A stretch of DNA of 64,000 nt from Uloborus plumipes. Lineage: Eukaryota; Arthropoda; Arachnida; Araneae; Uloboridae. The DNA lies in contig JAXGGA010002273.1 in assembly GCA_038373865.1 (NCBI GenBank), positions 1-64,000 on the forward strand, written 5' to 3'. Made by a program: the position numbers and the translations under genes. Each line of letters starts with the position of its first letter. The stretch's first letter is position 1. A model generated the notes under the pieces. It had not been told where the DNA came from. It searched no databases and saw nothing but the letters and a program-made list of their open reading frames with translations. Positions 50,001 through 60,100 of the stretch are shown here, in pieces.

Positions 50001-53000
50001 CCCCCCCCATGCTTGAAAAAAAAGAAAGTTACTGTGAGACTTATTTTCAATTACTTTTACTTCTGTGCTATGCAAAAATGCATCTTCCTTTTTCTTAAAA
50101 TGACAGTTTATGCTCCACAAAAATTAATGGCTCAATTTTTATAGTTTTAATTAACCTCAGAAAATCTTTTTTTGCTATTAAAAATAGTTTTTACTTTTTT
50201 TAGTAATTTAAAATATTGTTGTTTTGTATTAATTTTAATTTAAATTAAAATTAATACAAAATTAATACAAGTATTAAATTTCATGACATCTTATTTCCAG
50301 AATTTCTCCAATTTAAACTATTTCAACTGAAAAAAAAATCTTTAATTTTAATTTTTAGAATTTGAGTTGAATATTCAACATACTTCATGTTTAAATTTGT
50401 GTATTAGTTGATGACAATTCTGTTTTTAAATAGGAGGAAGAGCTTGTTTGTGTGATGTTTTACGTTTTTCTTTTCTAGAATAAGAGGGGGGAGGGGGGTC
50501 GAATCCCTAAAATACCTAAAAAAAATTTGATGGGATAAATTAGAGTACATATTCATGATCATGTAAAAAAAAGTTATAATTTTTAAAGACGACCCTCATG
50601 TTGAAATCTAAAATTTTGACAAAGTCTTTTTTTTGACAAAAAAAGTTCAAAATTTTCAATTTTGAAATTTTTAAAAAACATTCATATAGACTAAGACTAT
50701 TGTAATATTTTTTATTTACATGCTCAAAGTCTTCACAATTTCTGCAAAAAAATGTAAAAAGATTAAACCATAAGTTACTCAGGTACAATTTTTTTTCATA
50801 AACAACATCAGCTCAGTTTATGTGCCTCAAAAATGACAAAAAATGCAAAATCGCAAAATTTCAACAGGCTGTAAAATCAAAACGCATCAAGATAGAAAGA
50901 AAAAAATTTAGGGGGTTGCTTATGACTACAAAAGAAGGAAGTATACCAAGTTTCATTAAAATCCGAGATGGTGGGTGTTGGGGTGTGGTTGAAATGACAT
51001 GGAATCACCCAATTACCAATTTTCTTCTTGCTTTGAATATTCATTTTGTTTAAACATGTCCGTTTTAGGAGCTGTTTTTCTTGGGTGTTAGCATTAGTGT
51101 ACCTTACTACAAATATTTAAAACACTTATTTAATAAAAATTACGTATAAAATATTTGTAGTACCTGACACAGTCCTGAGAAATATGAGAAGGAACAGTAT
51201 ATTTACAATCCATAATCATTGTCAATGTTTCACTGTCATTCGCTTCTTGAAATGGTGCTCTCCCACAAACCAACATATACAAAATGACTCCAAGACTCCA
51301 CACATCTAAAAGCAAAAATGCAAAAAATATTAATACTTCATCTGAATTGGAACTAAAATAACATGTCAAGAACATATAGAAATGATAATCTCCCTTATAA
51401 GACTACATAAATTAAATAAGTTTTAACAGAAAAGTTTTATTTCACAGATAGAAGAGGCTATCTGTACTTGCGTTATCCCATCCCTCATAAATTGTAAATA
51501 AGCAAACAGTAAAAATGCAGGGTTTTTTTGGTCGACAAAATTAAAAAAGCACTTCGAAAACAAATTACATAAATATATATTGTTCAATATCAACACCAAA
51601 TAAAGACATTGTCATCTTCTTTTCTGAACAATATATCAAGATTTCGCTTTATAAGTAGCTCAATGCAAGGTCAGCAAGAGAAATAGACTAGAACAATCAC
51701 ATAAAATTACCTAAAAGTACCTATTACCTGTTTGATGACTTGCACTATATTCTTTAAACTCTAACCATACCTGACTACTCTTAACATTTTCCCACATTGT
51801 TATTATACCATTCATGAAAATGTTTCTGGAAACATGAATTGTTTTGCCGATGATGTCAAACTTATGGGGGTTGTAGATAATGACGAACAAATAAATCAGC
51901 TGCAACAGGATTTGGATCATATTACTAAATGGGCAGACAAGTGGGGTATGGCAGTTAATGTTGGGAAATGTCAAGTGCTGCATTTCGGTCATGGAAATAA
52001 GCATACAAGCTATTATTTACAGGGTTCAGTCATTAGTAGGGCAGATAATGTTATGGATCTAGGTGTCTTAATAAATCAGGATTTCAAGTCTAGTCAACAG
52101 TGCAGCATAGCTAGTAACAAAGCCAATAGGATGCTTGGGTTTATTAATAGATCTATTTCAAACAAATCTAAGAAGGTTCTTCTGCCTCTATATAGAAGTT
52201 TGGTAAGACCTCATTTGGAGTATGCTGTTCAGTTTTGGTCCCCTTATCTGAAGAAAGACATTAATTTATTGGAAAGGGTACAAAGAAGGGCTACAAGGTT
52301 AGTAAATGGGTTTTCTAATTTAGACTATGATTCCAGACTTAGAATGCTTAATATGTATAGTCTTGAGCGAAGGAGAGCCAGAGGGGACATGATTCAGTTG
52401 TTTAAATTTATTAAAATGAATGATGTTACGGGGTTAGATTTTCGCACGGAAAGCAGGACAAGGGGTCATTGTTTTAAGCTGTTTAAATCTCAGGCTAATC
52501 TTGAAATCCGGAAAAATTACTATTTTAGCAGGGTAGTGGGAACTTGGAACAGCTTACCGGAAGAGGCGGTAAAGAGCGATGGAGTAGATGGCTTTAAGAG
52601 GGCCATTGATCTTCATTGGGGTCTTTAATTTGACTAGGACCAGCCAAGTTGGGCCCAGAGCCTGCTGCTGGTCGCCACATTTGTATTTGTATTTGTATTT
52701 GTATAAGCAAGATATATTAGTCTAACAAATAAACTCCAGGGGACCTTTAAAATCAGTTTACAAATACAAATACAAATGTGACGACCAGCAACAGGCTCTG
52801 GGCCCAACTGGGCTGGTCCTAGTCAAATTATAGATCCCAATGAAGATCAATGGCCCTCTTAAAACTATCTACTCCCTTGCTCCTTACCGCCTCTTCCGGT
52901 AAACTATTCCAAGTTCCCACTACTCTGCTAAAATAGTAATTTTTCCGAATTTCCAGGTTAGCCTGAGATTTAAACAGCTTATAACAATGACCCCTTGTCC

Positions 53001-56000
53001 TGCTTTCCGTGCAAAAATTTAACCCTGTAACATCTTTCATTTTGATAAATTTAAACAACTGAATCATGTCCCCTCTGGTTCTCCTTTGCTCAAGACTATA
53101 CATATTAAGCATTCTAAGTCTGGAATCATAGTCTAAATTAGAAAGTCCATTCACTAACTTTGTAGCCCTCCTTTGTACCCTTTCCAATAAATTAATATCT
53201 TTCTTAAGGTAAGGAGACCCTAGTTCATCTTCAAAGAACAATACACTACAAACCATAGGAGAATGGAGATAGGGAATGGAGTCCATCTTAGCAGTGATTA
53301 GTTTTTAGAGTTTGAATAAACAAGGTTCAACTGTAAGTCACTTAATAATTGCCTTTTTCGACATTGTTCAAAATTTCATTTCAAACTTTTCAAGTCGATG
53401 AATTTTAAAATAGTTGGCTTTATTCAATGTTTATGCTTTTTACTTCCTTTTACGTAGTGAAGGAAGAATTGTGATCACGAAAAAAATTTCACTCAAATTT
53501 CCGTCTAAATTTTGACTTTGCTCACCCCCGAATGAATGTCGCGTAGTTTTTTCGACCTATCAGCATGTGCATATGTACCTAACATAAAAACAGCCGAAAA
53601 ATCAATTTCGACCACCCCCGAGTAAATTATGACGAGGTTTTCTTGTGACGTCTGTGTGTACGTATGTGCGTATGTATGTCGCATAACTCAAAAACTATAT
53701 GCCGTAGAAACTTCTAGCTTGGTATGTAGGCTCTGAGGGGATTCTAGTTGTGCCCCTCCCCCTGTGATTGCATTCGAATGTTCCCAAGGGGGTCTTTTAC
53801 ACCTTTTTTGGGGTAAATCAATGTTAATTTCAATACAGACTCAAGTGATATGACATGTCGCCAAGCTTTTGGTTGCCAAGTACTTCATGCCAACTTAGCG
53901 ACATATCGCCAAGTTGGCGACAAATTTGGCGAAAAAATTATTTTTTGAATTTGGGTTCAACTTGGCGCTATTGGCCATATTTTGTGAAAAATTCACTGAA
54001 TGATATTAAAATCAGCAATATTTAGAAAATTAACCATTGTAAAATATTTTTTGAATGGTTTTGTGGCAGATTAGGGGGTAAATATTTGAATTGTTACCTT
54101 GCTCACTCCAAGCACTTTTTTTAACACTTAAGGCAACTACTAAGAAATTTACAAGTAAAAGGAAGTAGTGTGGGGTCCATACCAGATTTTTTTTATATAT
54201 GCCACCTTTATTTTAAAATGTAACCATTAGGTTGTAAGAACTAACTGCAAAAATAGATAATTGCATAATGTATTTTGGGATTGTAAGGTACTTTTTAAAA
54301 ATATCATAAAATTTTTCTTAGTTTAGAGAAAAATCTTTTTTTCTTAGTCAAACTTCAGAAATAGGAATTTTGAGTAGGTGACCCGTGCAAAGCTTTTGCA
54401 CTTGACAGAAGGAAGGCAAAACCCATTTTATGGTAATTTTTTGAATGACGGCAAAAATTGTGAATTGCTTGATTATTTTTCACCGATAGCCTTAAAAAAA
54501 TCTTTAAAATGCCGTTTGACTTTTGAAGTTTGATGAAGTGTTTTGAAAATTAGGCTACTACTTATTATACTACTCTTTTTAGGAAATTATCACTTTGAAA
54601 ATGAGCATATTTTCGGTTGAGAAGGGTACCAAACTTTACCAGGACCCAGACATCATCTTGGCTTAATTGGGCCCTGAACACCTCACAGGTTTGTAAAATG
54701 CATTTGAATTTTTCGTGTGTATCCACACCATGTAAGATTTCTCTCACTTTTATCAGTTTTTTTATGGTATCTTCTTTGCACTTCAATCATAGTTCACTCG
54801 ATGGGATTTCTTCCGCACTTTTTAGTTGCTTTCCTGTGGAACTTAACACACTTTTATCAGCTTCTAGACAGGATGCATCAGCTTTTCTGCACCTTTATCA
54901 ACGTTCCTAAAGGAAACAGGATTTTACCTGTATTTCGATCCATTCACAAAATTAACACAATGAATAAATGCTGTTACACTGTTCAGTTTTTTTTTTTACG
55001 GTAGTTTCTTTGCACTTTAATCTTAGTTCAATGTAGTTTTCCTATAGAACTTAACCCACACATTTATCAGCAATTATAGACAGGATGCACCTGCTTTTCT
55101 GTACTTTTATCAACATTCCTACAGAACACAGGATTTTGCCTGTATTTTTATCCATTAACAAAATTTTACACAATGCATGAATCTTGTAACACCATTATAA
55201 GCCTTATCGATTTTTGGGAGCCTGGTGTCAATCCACCAATATCACCCTTATGCTGGACTGCTTCGTAACACAATGCATATTTAAAGAGTAAGAAGTACTA
55301 TTAGAAGAATTGTTTGAGTTTTTCAAACAATTCACAGAGAATTATGCTGAGCATTATGCACTGAGAATTTTTATGCTCCTGAAACCGCTAAATAGTTTGC
55401 AGCTTCTTTTTTACTAATATTCACAACTGATTCTAAAAATGTAATACAGTTAGTCAACACAAAATTGAAAACTTTAGTCTAATTGCTCGATTAAAAATGT
55501 CAACAAGATACTCACCCACTTTTGGAGCATCATATGAATCTCCAAGCAAAATCTCTGGAGCAGAATAGGCGAGTGATCCACAAGATGTTTCTAATTTTTG
55601 CCCAGGGCAAAATTTATTGCTAAATCCAAAATCTGTCAATTTAACCATTCCGAGTTTTTCAAAGAACACCACATTTTCCGGTTTTAAGTCTCTGTGCACA
55701 ACATGAAGTTTATGACAGTAAGATATAGCGTGCACAATCTGTCGAAAATATTTTTTTGCCGTTTCTTCGTCCACACCATTCTCATGTTTAATAATGTAAT
55801 CATACATATCTCCCCCATCCCCGAGTTCAAGTATTAGATATAATTTAGTTTGAGTATCGATCACATCGTACAGGCGCACTACGTTAGGATGCTGAACCAA
55901 TTTCATGCAACGCACCTCCTGAAATAAATGGGCACGTGAAACATCGTCTAGCTTAGTTTTGTCAATCACTTTAACAGCAACTTGTTCTCCAGTAAAAACA

Positions 56001-56125
56001 TGTTTAGCCAATTTGACAACGGCAAAATGGCCGCGTCCTAATGTATCTCCCAGATCGTATAAACCAGCGATTTTCCCGTCATAATGAGCGTTAACTTTGC
56101 TTCGGCTCATCATACGGATAGTCAT
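42661..56125 (-). CDS. SNRK: SNF-related serine/threonine kinase SNRK, 5 coding exons, frameshift in last exon
   Basis: Coding exons in transcript order: 55516-56125, 51164-51305, 47277-47486, 46317-46466 and 42661-44072. SNRK is an AMPK-related kinase activated by LKB1. The N-terminal kinase domain has GRGHFAVV (glycine loop, about 30-37), VAVK (Lys52), HRDLKPEN (144-151), DFG (165-167) and activation-loop TSCGS with Thr180, the likely LKB1 site. A UBA-type segment follows ([11 protein letters not shown]... [15 protein letters not shown]), then a long disordered tail ending CCMLC. Total coding length is 2524 nt, one more than a multiple of three, because of an extra base near 43930. Read through that, the product is about 840 residues. 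An in-frame TAA lies just upstream of the ATG at 56125. Confidence 0.93.
44073..46316 (-). other. SNRK: SNRK intron 4
   Basis: Holds a degenerate tandem region at about 45430-45730 (recurring 'GACTTTTGCTCTTACTCTAATGGG' in varied form) and the MITE at 45834. Otherwise AT-rich and featureless. Confidence 0.4.
45834..46003. mobile_element. hAT-type MITE, 170 bp
   Basis: Ends CAGTGCTGTAGTTGAG and CAACTTCAGCACTG. Flanks GATATAAC (45826-45833) and AATAAAAC (46004-46011) match at 6 of 8. C14 run near the right end. Confidence 0.7.
46317..46466 (-). CDS. SNRK: SNRK exon 4 ([16 protein letters not shown])
   Basis: 150 nt encoding [20 protein letters not shown] then [17 protein letters not shown]. 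'[14 protein letters not shown]' is diagnostic of SNRK and relatives. Acceptor TTTAAG, donor GTCTGT (weak). Confidence 0.92.
46467..47276 (-). other. SNRK: SNRK intron 3, no recognised feature
   Basis: 810 bases of AT-rich sequence without repeats or signals that I can support. Confidence 0.4.
47277..47486 (-). CDS. SNRK: SNRK exon 3 (end of kinase domain, start of UBA)
   Basis: 210 nt reading [20 protein letters not shown], then DPWLNSGD and [18 protein letters not shown]. It closes the kinase domain and opens the UBA-like segment. Acceptor TTATAG, donor GTAATT. Confidence 0.93.
48647..48885. mobile_element. TTAA-flanked (piggyBac-like) MITE, 239 bp
   Basis: TTAA at 48647-48650 and 48882-48885. 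Ends CCTTTTGGATCCGGGC and, inverted from the right, CCTTTAGGAACCGGGC. Inner dyad GTACGACAGTT / AACTGTCGTAC. In SNRK intron 2. Confidence 0.8.
49129..51014. mobile_element. Fold-back element, 1.9 kb, in SNRK intron 2
   Basis: Left arm 49129 to about 49890 and right arm about 50262-51014 are reverse complements at high identity by eye; ends AATTGGGTCATTCCACGTCA and, inverted, AATTGGGTGATTCCATGTCA. In the 370-base spacer, 50224-50259 is a perfect 36-bp AT palindrome. No coding frame survives; the 82-aa open frame in the right arm is a by-product. Confidence 0.88.
51164..51305 (-). CDS. SNRK: SNRK exon 2 (kinase C-lobe)
   Basis: 142 nt encoding [18 protein letters not shown] and then [18 protein letters not shown], nearly invariant in SNRK. 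Acceptor TTTTAG, donor GTACTA. A 1.9 kb fold-back element starts 150 nt after this donor. Confidence 0.95.
51834..52704 (+). pseudogene. 5'-truncated CR1-like LINE, RT C-terminal part
   Basis: Open frame of about 265 codons (51834-52628) that starts at the reverse transcriptase catalytic motif [10 protein letters not shown] and runs through [39 protein letters not shown] and [16 protein letters not shown]. It is followed by a short 3' UTR and TTTGTA hexamer repeats (52679-52704), the kind of tail used by CR1-type LINEs. The ATG is not the native start; everything upstream of the FADD box is missing. Confidence 0.85.
52759..53216 (-). pseudogene. Second CR1-like LINE copy, more truncated, tail-to-tail with the first
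   Basis: Minus-strand frame [20 protein letters not shown] to [11 protein letters not shown] matches the plus-strand copy closely. Homology begins near 53216; the codons before it (to 53286) are unrelated. The ACAAATAC hexamer tail is at 52759, facing the tail of the other copy across 54 bases. Confidence 0.85.
53441..54167. mobile_element. Non-autonomous DNA element with TACTTCCTTTTAC ends, 727 bp
   Basis: Inverted ends TACTTCCTTTTACGTAG and, from the right, TACTTCCTTTTACTTGT. Interior words CACCCCCGA, GCATAACTCAAAAACTAT and iterated CTTGGCGACATATCGCC. No transposase and no clear target duplication. Confidence 0.6.
54565..54880 (-). pseudogene. Unidentified coding-like remnant
   Basis: Minus-strand frame reads [20 protein letters not shown], then EEIPSSEL, a stop, then [20 protein letters not shown] and [19 protein letters not shown]. 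The composition looks like real protein with one in-frame stop and no splice sites. It may be a captured or processed gene fragment; family unknown. Confidence 0.3.
54755..55192. repeat. Two-copy tandem duplication, about 220 bp units
   Basis: 54755-54978 and 54983-55192 share TCTTTGCACTT, GAACTTAAC, TTTATCAGC, AGACAGGATGCA, TTTTATCAACxTTCCTA and CAGGATTTTxCCTGTATTT in the same order. The first unit has an extra block of about 30 bases near 54798. Estimated 75-80% similar by eye. Confidence 0.7.
55516..56125 (-). CDS. SNRK: SNRK exon 1 (kinase N-lobe to APE)
   Basis: 610 nt from ATG to donor GTGAGT. It contains [20 protein letters not shown], the catalytic lysine, the HRD and DFG motifs and [20 protein letters not shown] five codons in is an alternative start; the first ATG is chosen because TAA precedes it in frame and nothing argues against it. 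Confidence 0.95.
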
Positions 56126-57014
56126 AGAATCAGAAAAAGCTTAGGCACCGTTTTAATTTCACAAAATTGTACATTCCGCTGTATCAGATGACTTCGCTAA
56201 TGGATCGAGATATCTTACTCAAAATAGAAAAATAAAAAAAGGAGCAAACACAGGGTAAACGCATGCGCTGAAGAAACAAAATGTTTTACGTTTGCTACAG
56301 TTATGAAGAATAATAACATTAAACAATGTTATTCCAGACAATGAACAGAGCTGCTGTACTTTCCCATTAACGAAATGAATAACCTCTTGTTTTGTCAATC
56401 ATAAATATCACTCAATTCTTTGGTGAATGGTGAGAGCGAGAAACTGTATAAATTTTATCTAAATATGATGCCGTTCTTAGAAAATTTCACTTCGTATTTC
56501 TACGATTCCACTTGATTTAAAAATAAATTATGAGATTTGTTTCATTTATGCTTGAAAGGTGTAGAAATATAAATTACACGGATTATATTTTGCTATTTTA
56601 ATGTGCATGATTTAGGAGAAAATTGAAAGAAACTGCAGATACAAGCATTCAACATACAATCGTATTATATGTTATGGATTCCATAACATTATTGAATCAT
56701 TTTTTGTTAAAATATCTGATTAAAAATGTGTTTTCAAGGTGAGAAACTTTTCGCATAAAAGTTTACTCTTTGGTACATTGAATCTGGAAATGAGTGTTGT
56801 GAATGAAGTGGTGAAAATGTGAACTACCGATTCTAAATTCATTCCATTATCTGATGGCTGTATTGTTGCTCTACTGTAGTGTGTGCTCTTTGTTATTTTC
56901 GGCTGAGAGTGATTTCTACAGTTTTGGTTTAGAAGACTGATTCATATAAAGTGGCGTGCATAAGAGTAATAGTTGAAGTTTAAATTTTCTAAAAAATAAA
57001 TCTTCAATCGAGCT
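56126..57014. promoter_or_regulatory. SNRK upstream region, possibly a shared divergent promoter
   Basis: About 0.9 kb separates the SNRK start (minus) from the ATG of the tentative plus-strand gene at 57015. No repeat is recognised in it. It probably holds the SNRK 5' UTR and promoter; no specific core element is convincing. Confidence 0.35.
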
Positions 57015-57102
57015 ATGAATGGACATGCTGGTATTGATACTATTGAAGCAACTGAGCATTTAAAAAATATTTTGAATGTAGGCAAAAGTGAAACGGAATC
57101 TG
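57015..57102 (+). CDS. Tentative first exon (MNGHAGIDTIEATEHL)
   Basis: ATG at 57015 in an AT-rich context, 88 nt, donor GTATCA at 57103. The open frame runs on past the donor, so the boundary rests on matching phase with the next candidate exon. Confidence 0.35.
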
Positions 57103-60100
57103 GTATCATTAATCTTTCTTTCATTTATATTATGATTGTAATTTCATGGATAAATATGATAAATTTGTTTTTCCTAGCTTAATTTTATTCAGAATTTTTA
57201 AATTTTTACTTGTGAAATGAACGCAGAACTTCCATTTTTTAGTATTTGTTATACAATTGCTCACAATGTGAAATATGCTTATAAAATTTGGGCTTTATTC
57301 TATATGAGAATTTTAAATGTGTACATACACTTCACACTATTCATTAATTTCCCACTCTAATCTTTATTTGAGAACAGTCTTTGCATTAGCTTATATGTTT
57401 AAGAACATTTTAATGTTAGCTTAAATTCATTAAAAATGTTTATTTTTTCTGTTTTTTAATTTTTTTTACACGTTTATTAGGTAAAAAGGCATTATTTATA
57501 TTTGCTTTCGTTAACTTTTAACTCTACTAAACGTTTAACAAGTTTATACAAAAAAATTTCTCTTTAACTATGTCATTTTAAAGATAATTTGAAACTTATT
57601 TTTCATTAACATTATACTTAGTTTTATGGCCCAGATGTTACACACATAGTGCTTGATTTGAAAAAGCAGACATTCCTGCAGCAAAAATTTTATGGCTTAA
57701 AGGTATTGTATGCCAAATTCTTGCTTTAAAAAGGCTATAAATGCATATTGCCTGTTCAAGGATGCAAACCCTGTACTGTTTGGTTGAGAGCCCAACACTG
57801 AGCTAATAAGCTGTGTAGCCCTTTGAAAATGCAAGTGGAAGTTTCCAATTTAACTCCAATAACCCATCCTTTTTTTTTTCTTAAGAGTATTCTGTTACAG
57901 ATAAGCGAAATGTGAACTCTATTTTTCACCAAAAAAGGGGGAGGGGGAGGAATCTTCAAAATAAACGCCTTACTTATGAAGTTTGATGATGCATTAATGA
58001 AGTTATCAGGTTTTAAAAAAAGAAAACACCTTGGAGAAATAATTTATTAATACCATTGGCACAGTTAGAAAAATTCAGAAAGAAATATGGTAGTTGTAGT
58101 TAGGGATGCACCGATAAGCAAATTGGCCGATTACCGATTACCGATTAATCGGCTGTTGATAATCGGCCGATTAATCGGCTGAGCCGATTAATGGTAAGGA
58201 TAATTGTTTTTCTACTACCAATTTTACCATTCCTGTTTTTTTATCTCTTATACAATTCCAAGTTTAGAAATAGTAAGTAATTTATTTCTGGGAGAAGATT
58301 TTTTTTTTCCATTTTCCTAGTTTTCACAAAATAATTTCAATATTTTATCAAATTTCTTAGAACCAATTTTCATATTTGTGTCAATAATATTATTAACATA
58401 TTGTTAGTTACGTTAATTGGAAATAAAAATTTAAAAAAAAAGGAGGAGAGAGGGAGTGTGTGGTGAACACTCCAATTTAGGAGTGCTTTTAATTCATATA
58501 TTTTAGTAATTAGTAGCAATTCAATTCAATACTTTTATTCTTTGAAAATTAGAGGTTATCTGAAATCACTGCGCTGAGAAAACTATTGCCACATGAAAAA
58601 TGTTGCATCATTGTCTATGTATATTTATTCAAAGTAGGAGAATTAATTTAAAAAAAAACTTTATATCAACTGTGAGGATTATTATTACTGTTAATAAAAT
58701 TATTCATCATAGTTTCCTAGTGAAAGTATACTTTAAAGAATAATATCTGAAAAATATTTTTCAGCCGATTAATCGGCCAGATTTTGCCGATTATTTATAA
58801 TCGGCAAAGTGGCCGATTAATCGGTACTGCCGATTAATCGGTGCATCCCTAGTTGTAGTACTTTTCTGTGGTCAAAAAAAGGAATATTTCTTTTGCATTT
58901 TAACTCTATCGCAGCTAACAGATTTAGCGGTTTTTGATAACTGCGTGGCGTGTGAACAACATACGTCAAAAAAACCCGACGAATAAACCTCCAAATCTGT
59001 AGCTGTGGTGGAGTTAATACATAAGTATCAAAATTTTTTTTTGATTTATTTAAGTTGAATCTATTCTCTATTGGCTTGGATATTTGCCTATGTCCTTAAT
59101 ATAATTACACTCCTTTTTCAGACAAACTATACCACCTGTTCATGAAAACCTGAACTATTCAAAAAGTTAGACAATTTCTAGCGATCATAGTTATACATAA
59201 TTTGGACGACAAAAGAAATGCATATCTTTTTTTTTCAGTGTAATGTAACTCACCGTCTAATTCATATTTTGAAGAAACTTTTTAAAAAAATTCTGCTACT
59301 TTATAACATCTTTTCAGTTTTAAAATTTTACATTTAGGACCTAATACAAATTAAAGCCAGCATCAAAGATCTGAAAGTTCAGAAGCTTGTAGTGGTAGAT
59401 TGAATCATAGCTATTGCTCCAAACCCTGACATTGGGTTTTTCTGGCAGAAGTATTTACCTCCTTTGGAAGATCAAGATTAGTTGTCACTACTCACCACAT
59501 GGCAGATAAAAATTTTTGTATGATCATTCACCACCCAGTCGCCACTGTCCCAAACTGTATCTATTTTATACTATATAGTCCTTGTTATCTCCAGAAATTT
59601 CAATCCAACAAAATATATTCGTCAAAAATGTGTAACATAATGAGTGATATTCGATTATTTTAAGGAGTTTTTCATCTAAATTGAAATTGAATAACAATCT
59701 TAAGTGTCGTAGAAAACGTTCTGTTTAAAAATAAAAGTTTTCTGTTTACATACTTAACACTTGCTTGTACAATTAAATCTATGCCATCAATTAATTATAT
59801 CAATCTTTATTTAAACTGATAGTTTTTTGCTTTTGCAATTTAAGAGCTAATTTGTTATTAAGTTTTTTTTTTTTGGTTAACAAAAACATAGCAGCTAAGA
59901 GAAAAAGGAATGGACACTATTAAATTCGCTTCTACTCGTCACAAATGATAAGATAATTTTTCCAATCTTGGTCTTACCTCCAGTGTTAATGTATAGATTA
60001 TGCCATTTCAAGCCGGCCACCTTGTCTAATGCTCAGAGCAGTCTGCCACGGACGGTGTGGCCCTGAGTTCGAGTCCCGGCTTTGGCATGGATGTGCTTTC

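Noticed and set aside
49129..51014. Open frames in the fold-back arms
   Set aside because: Lys/Phe/Asn-rich, without homology, and mirrored in both arms as expected from the inverted repeat.
60010..60082. Functional tRNA gene
   Set aside because: The acceptor stem pairs, but the T stem and D arm are degenerate and the sequence continues into a SINE body with poly-A and target duplication.
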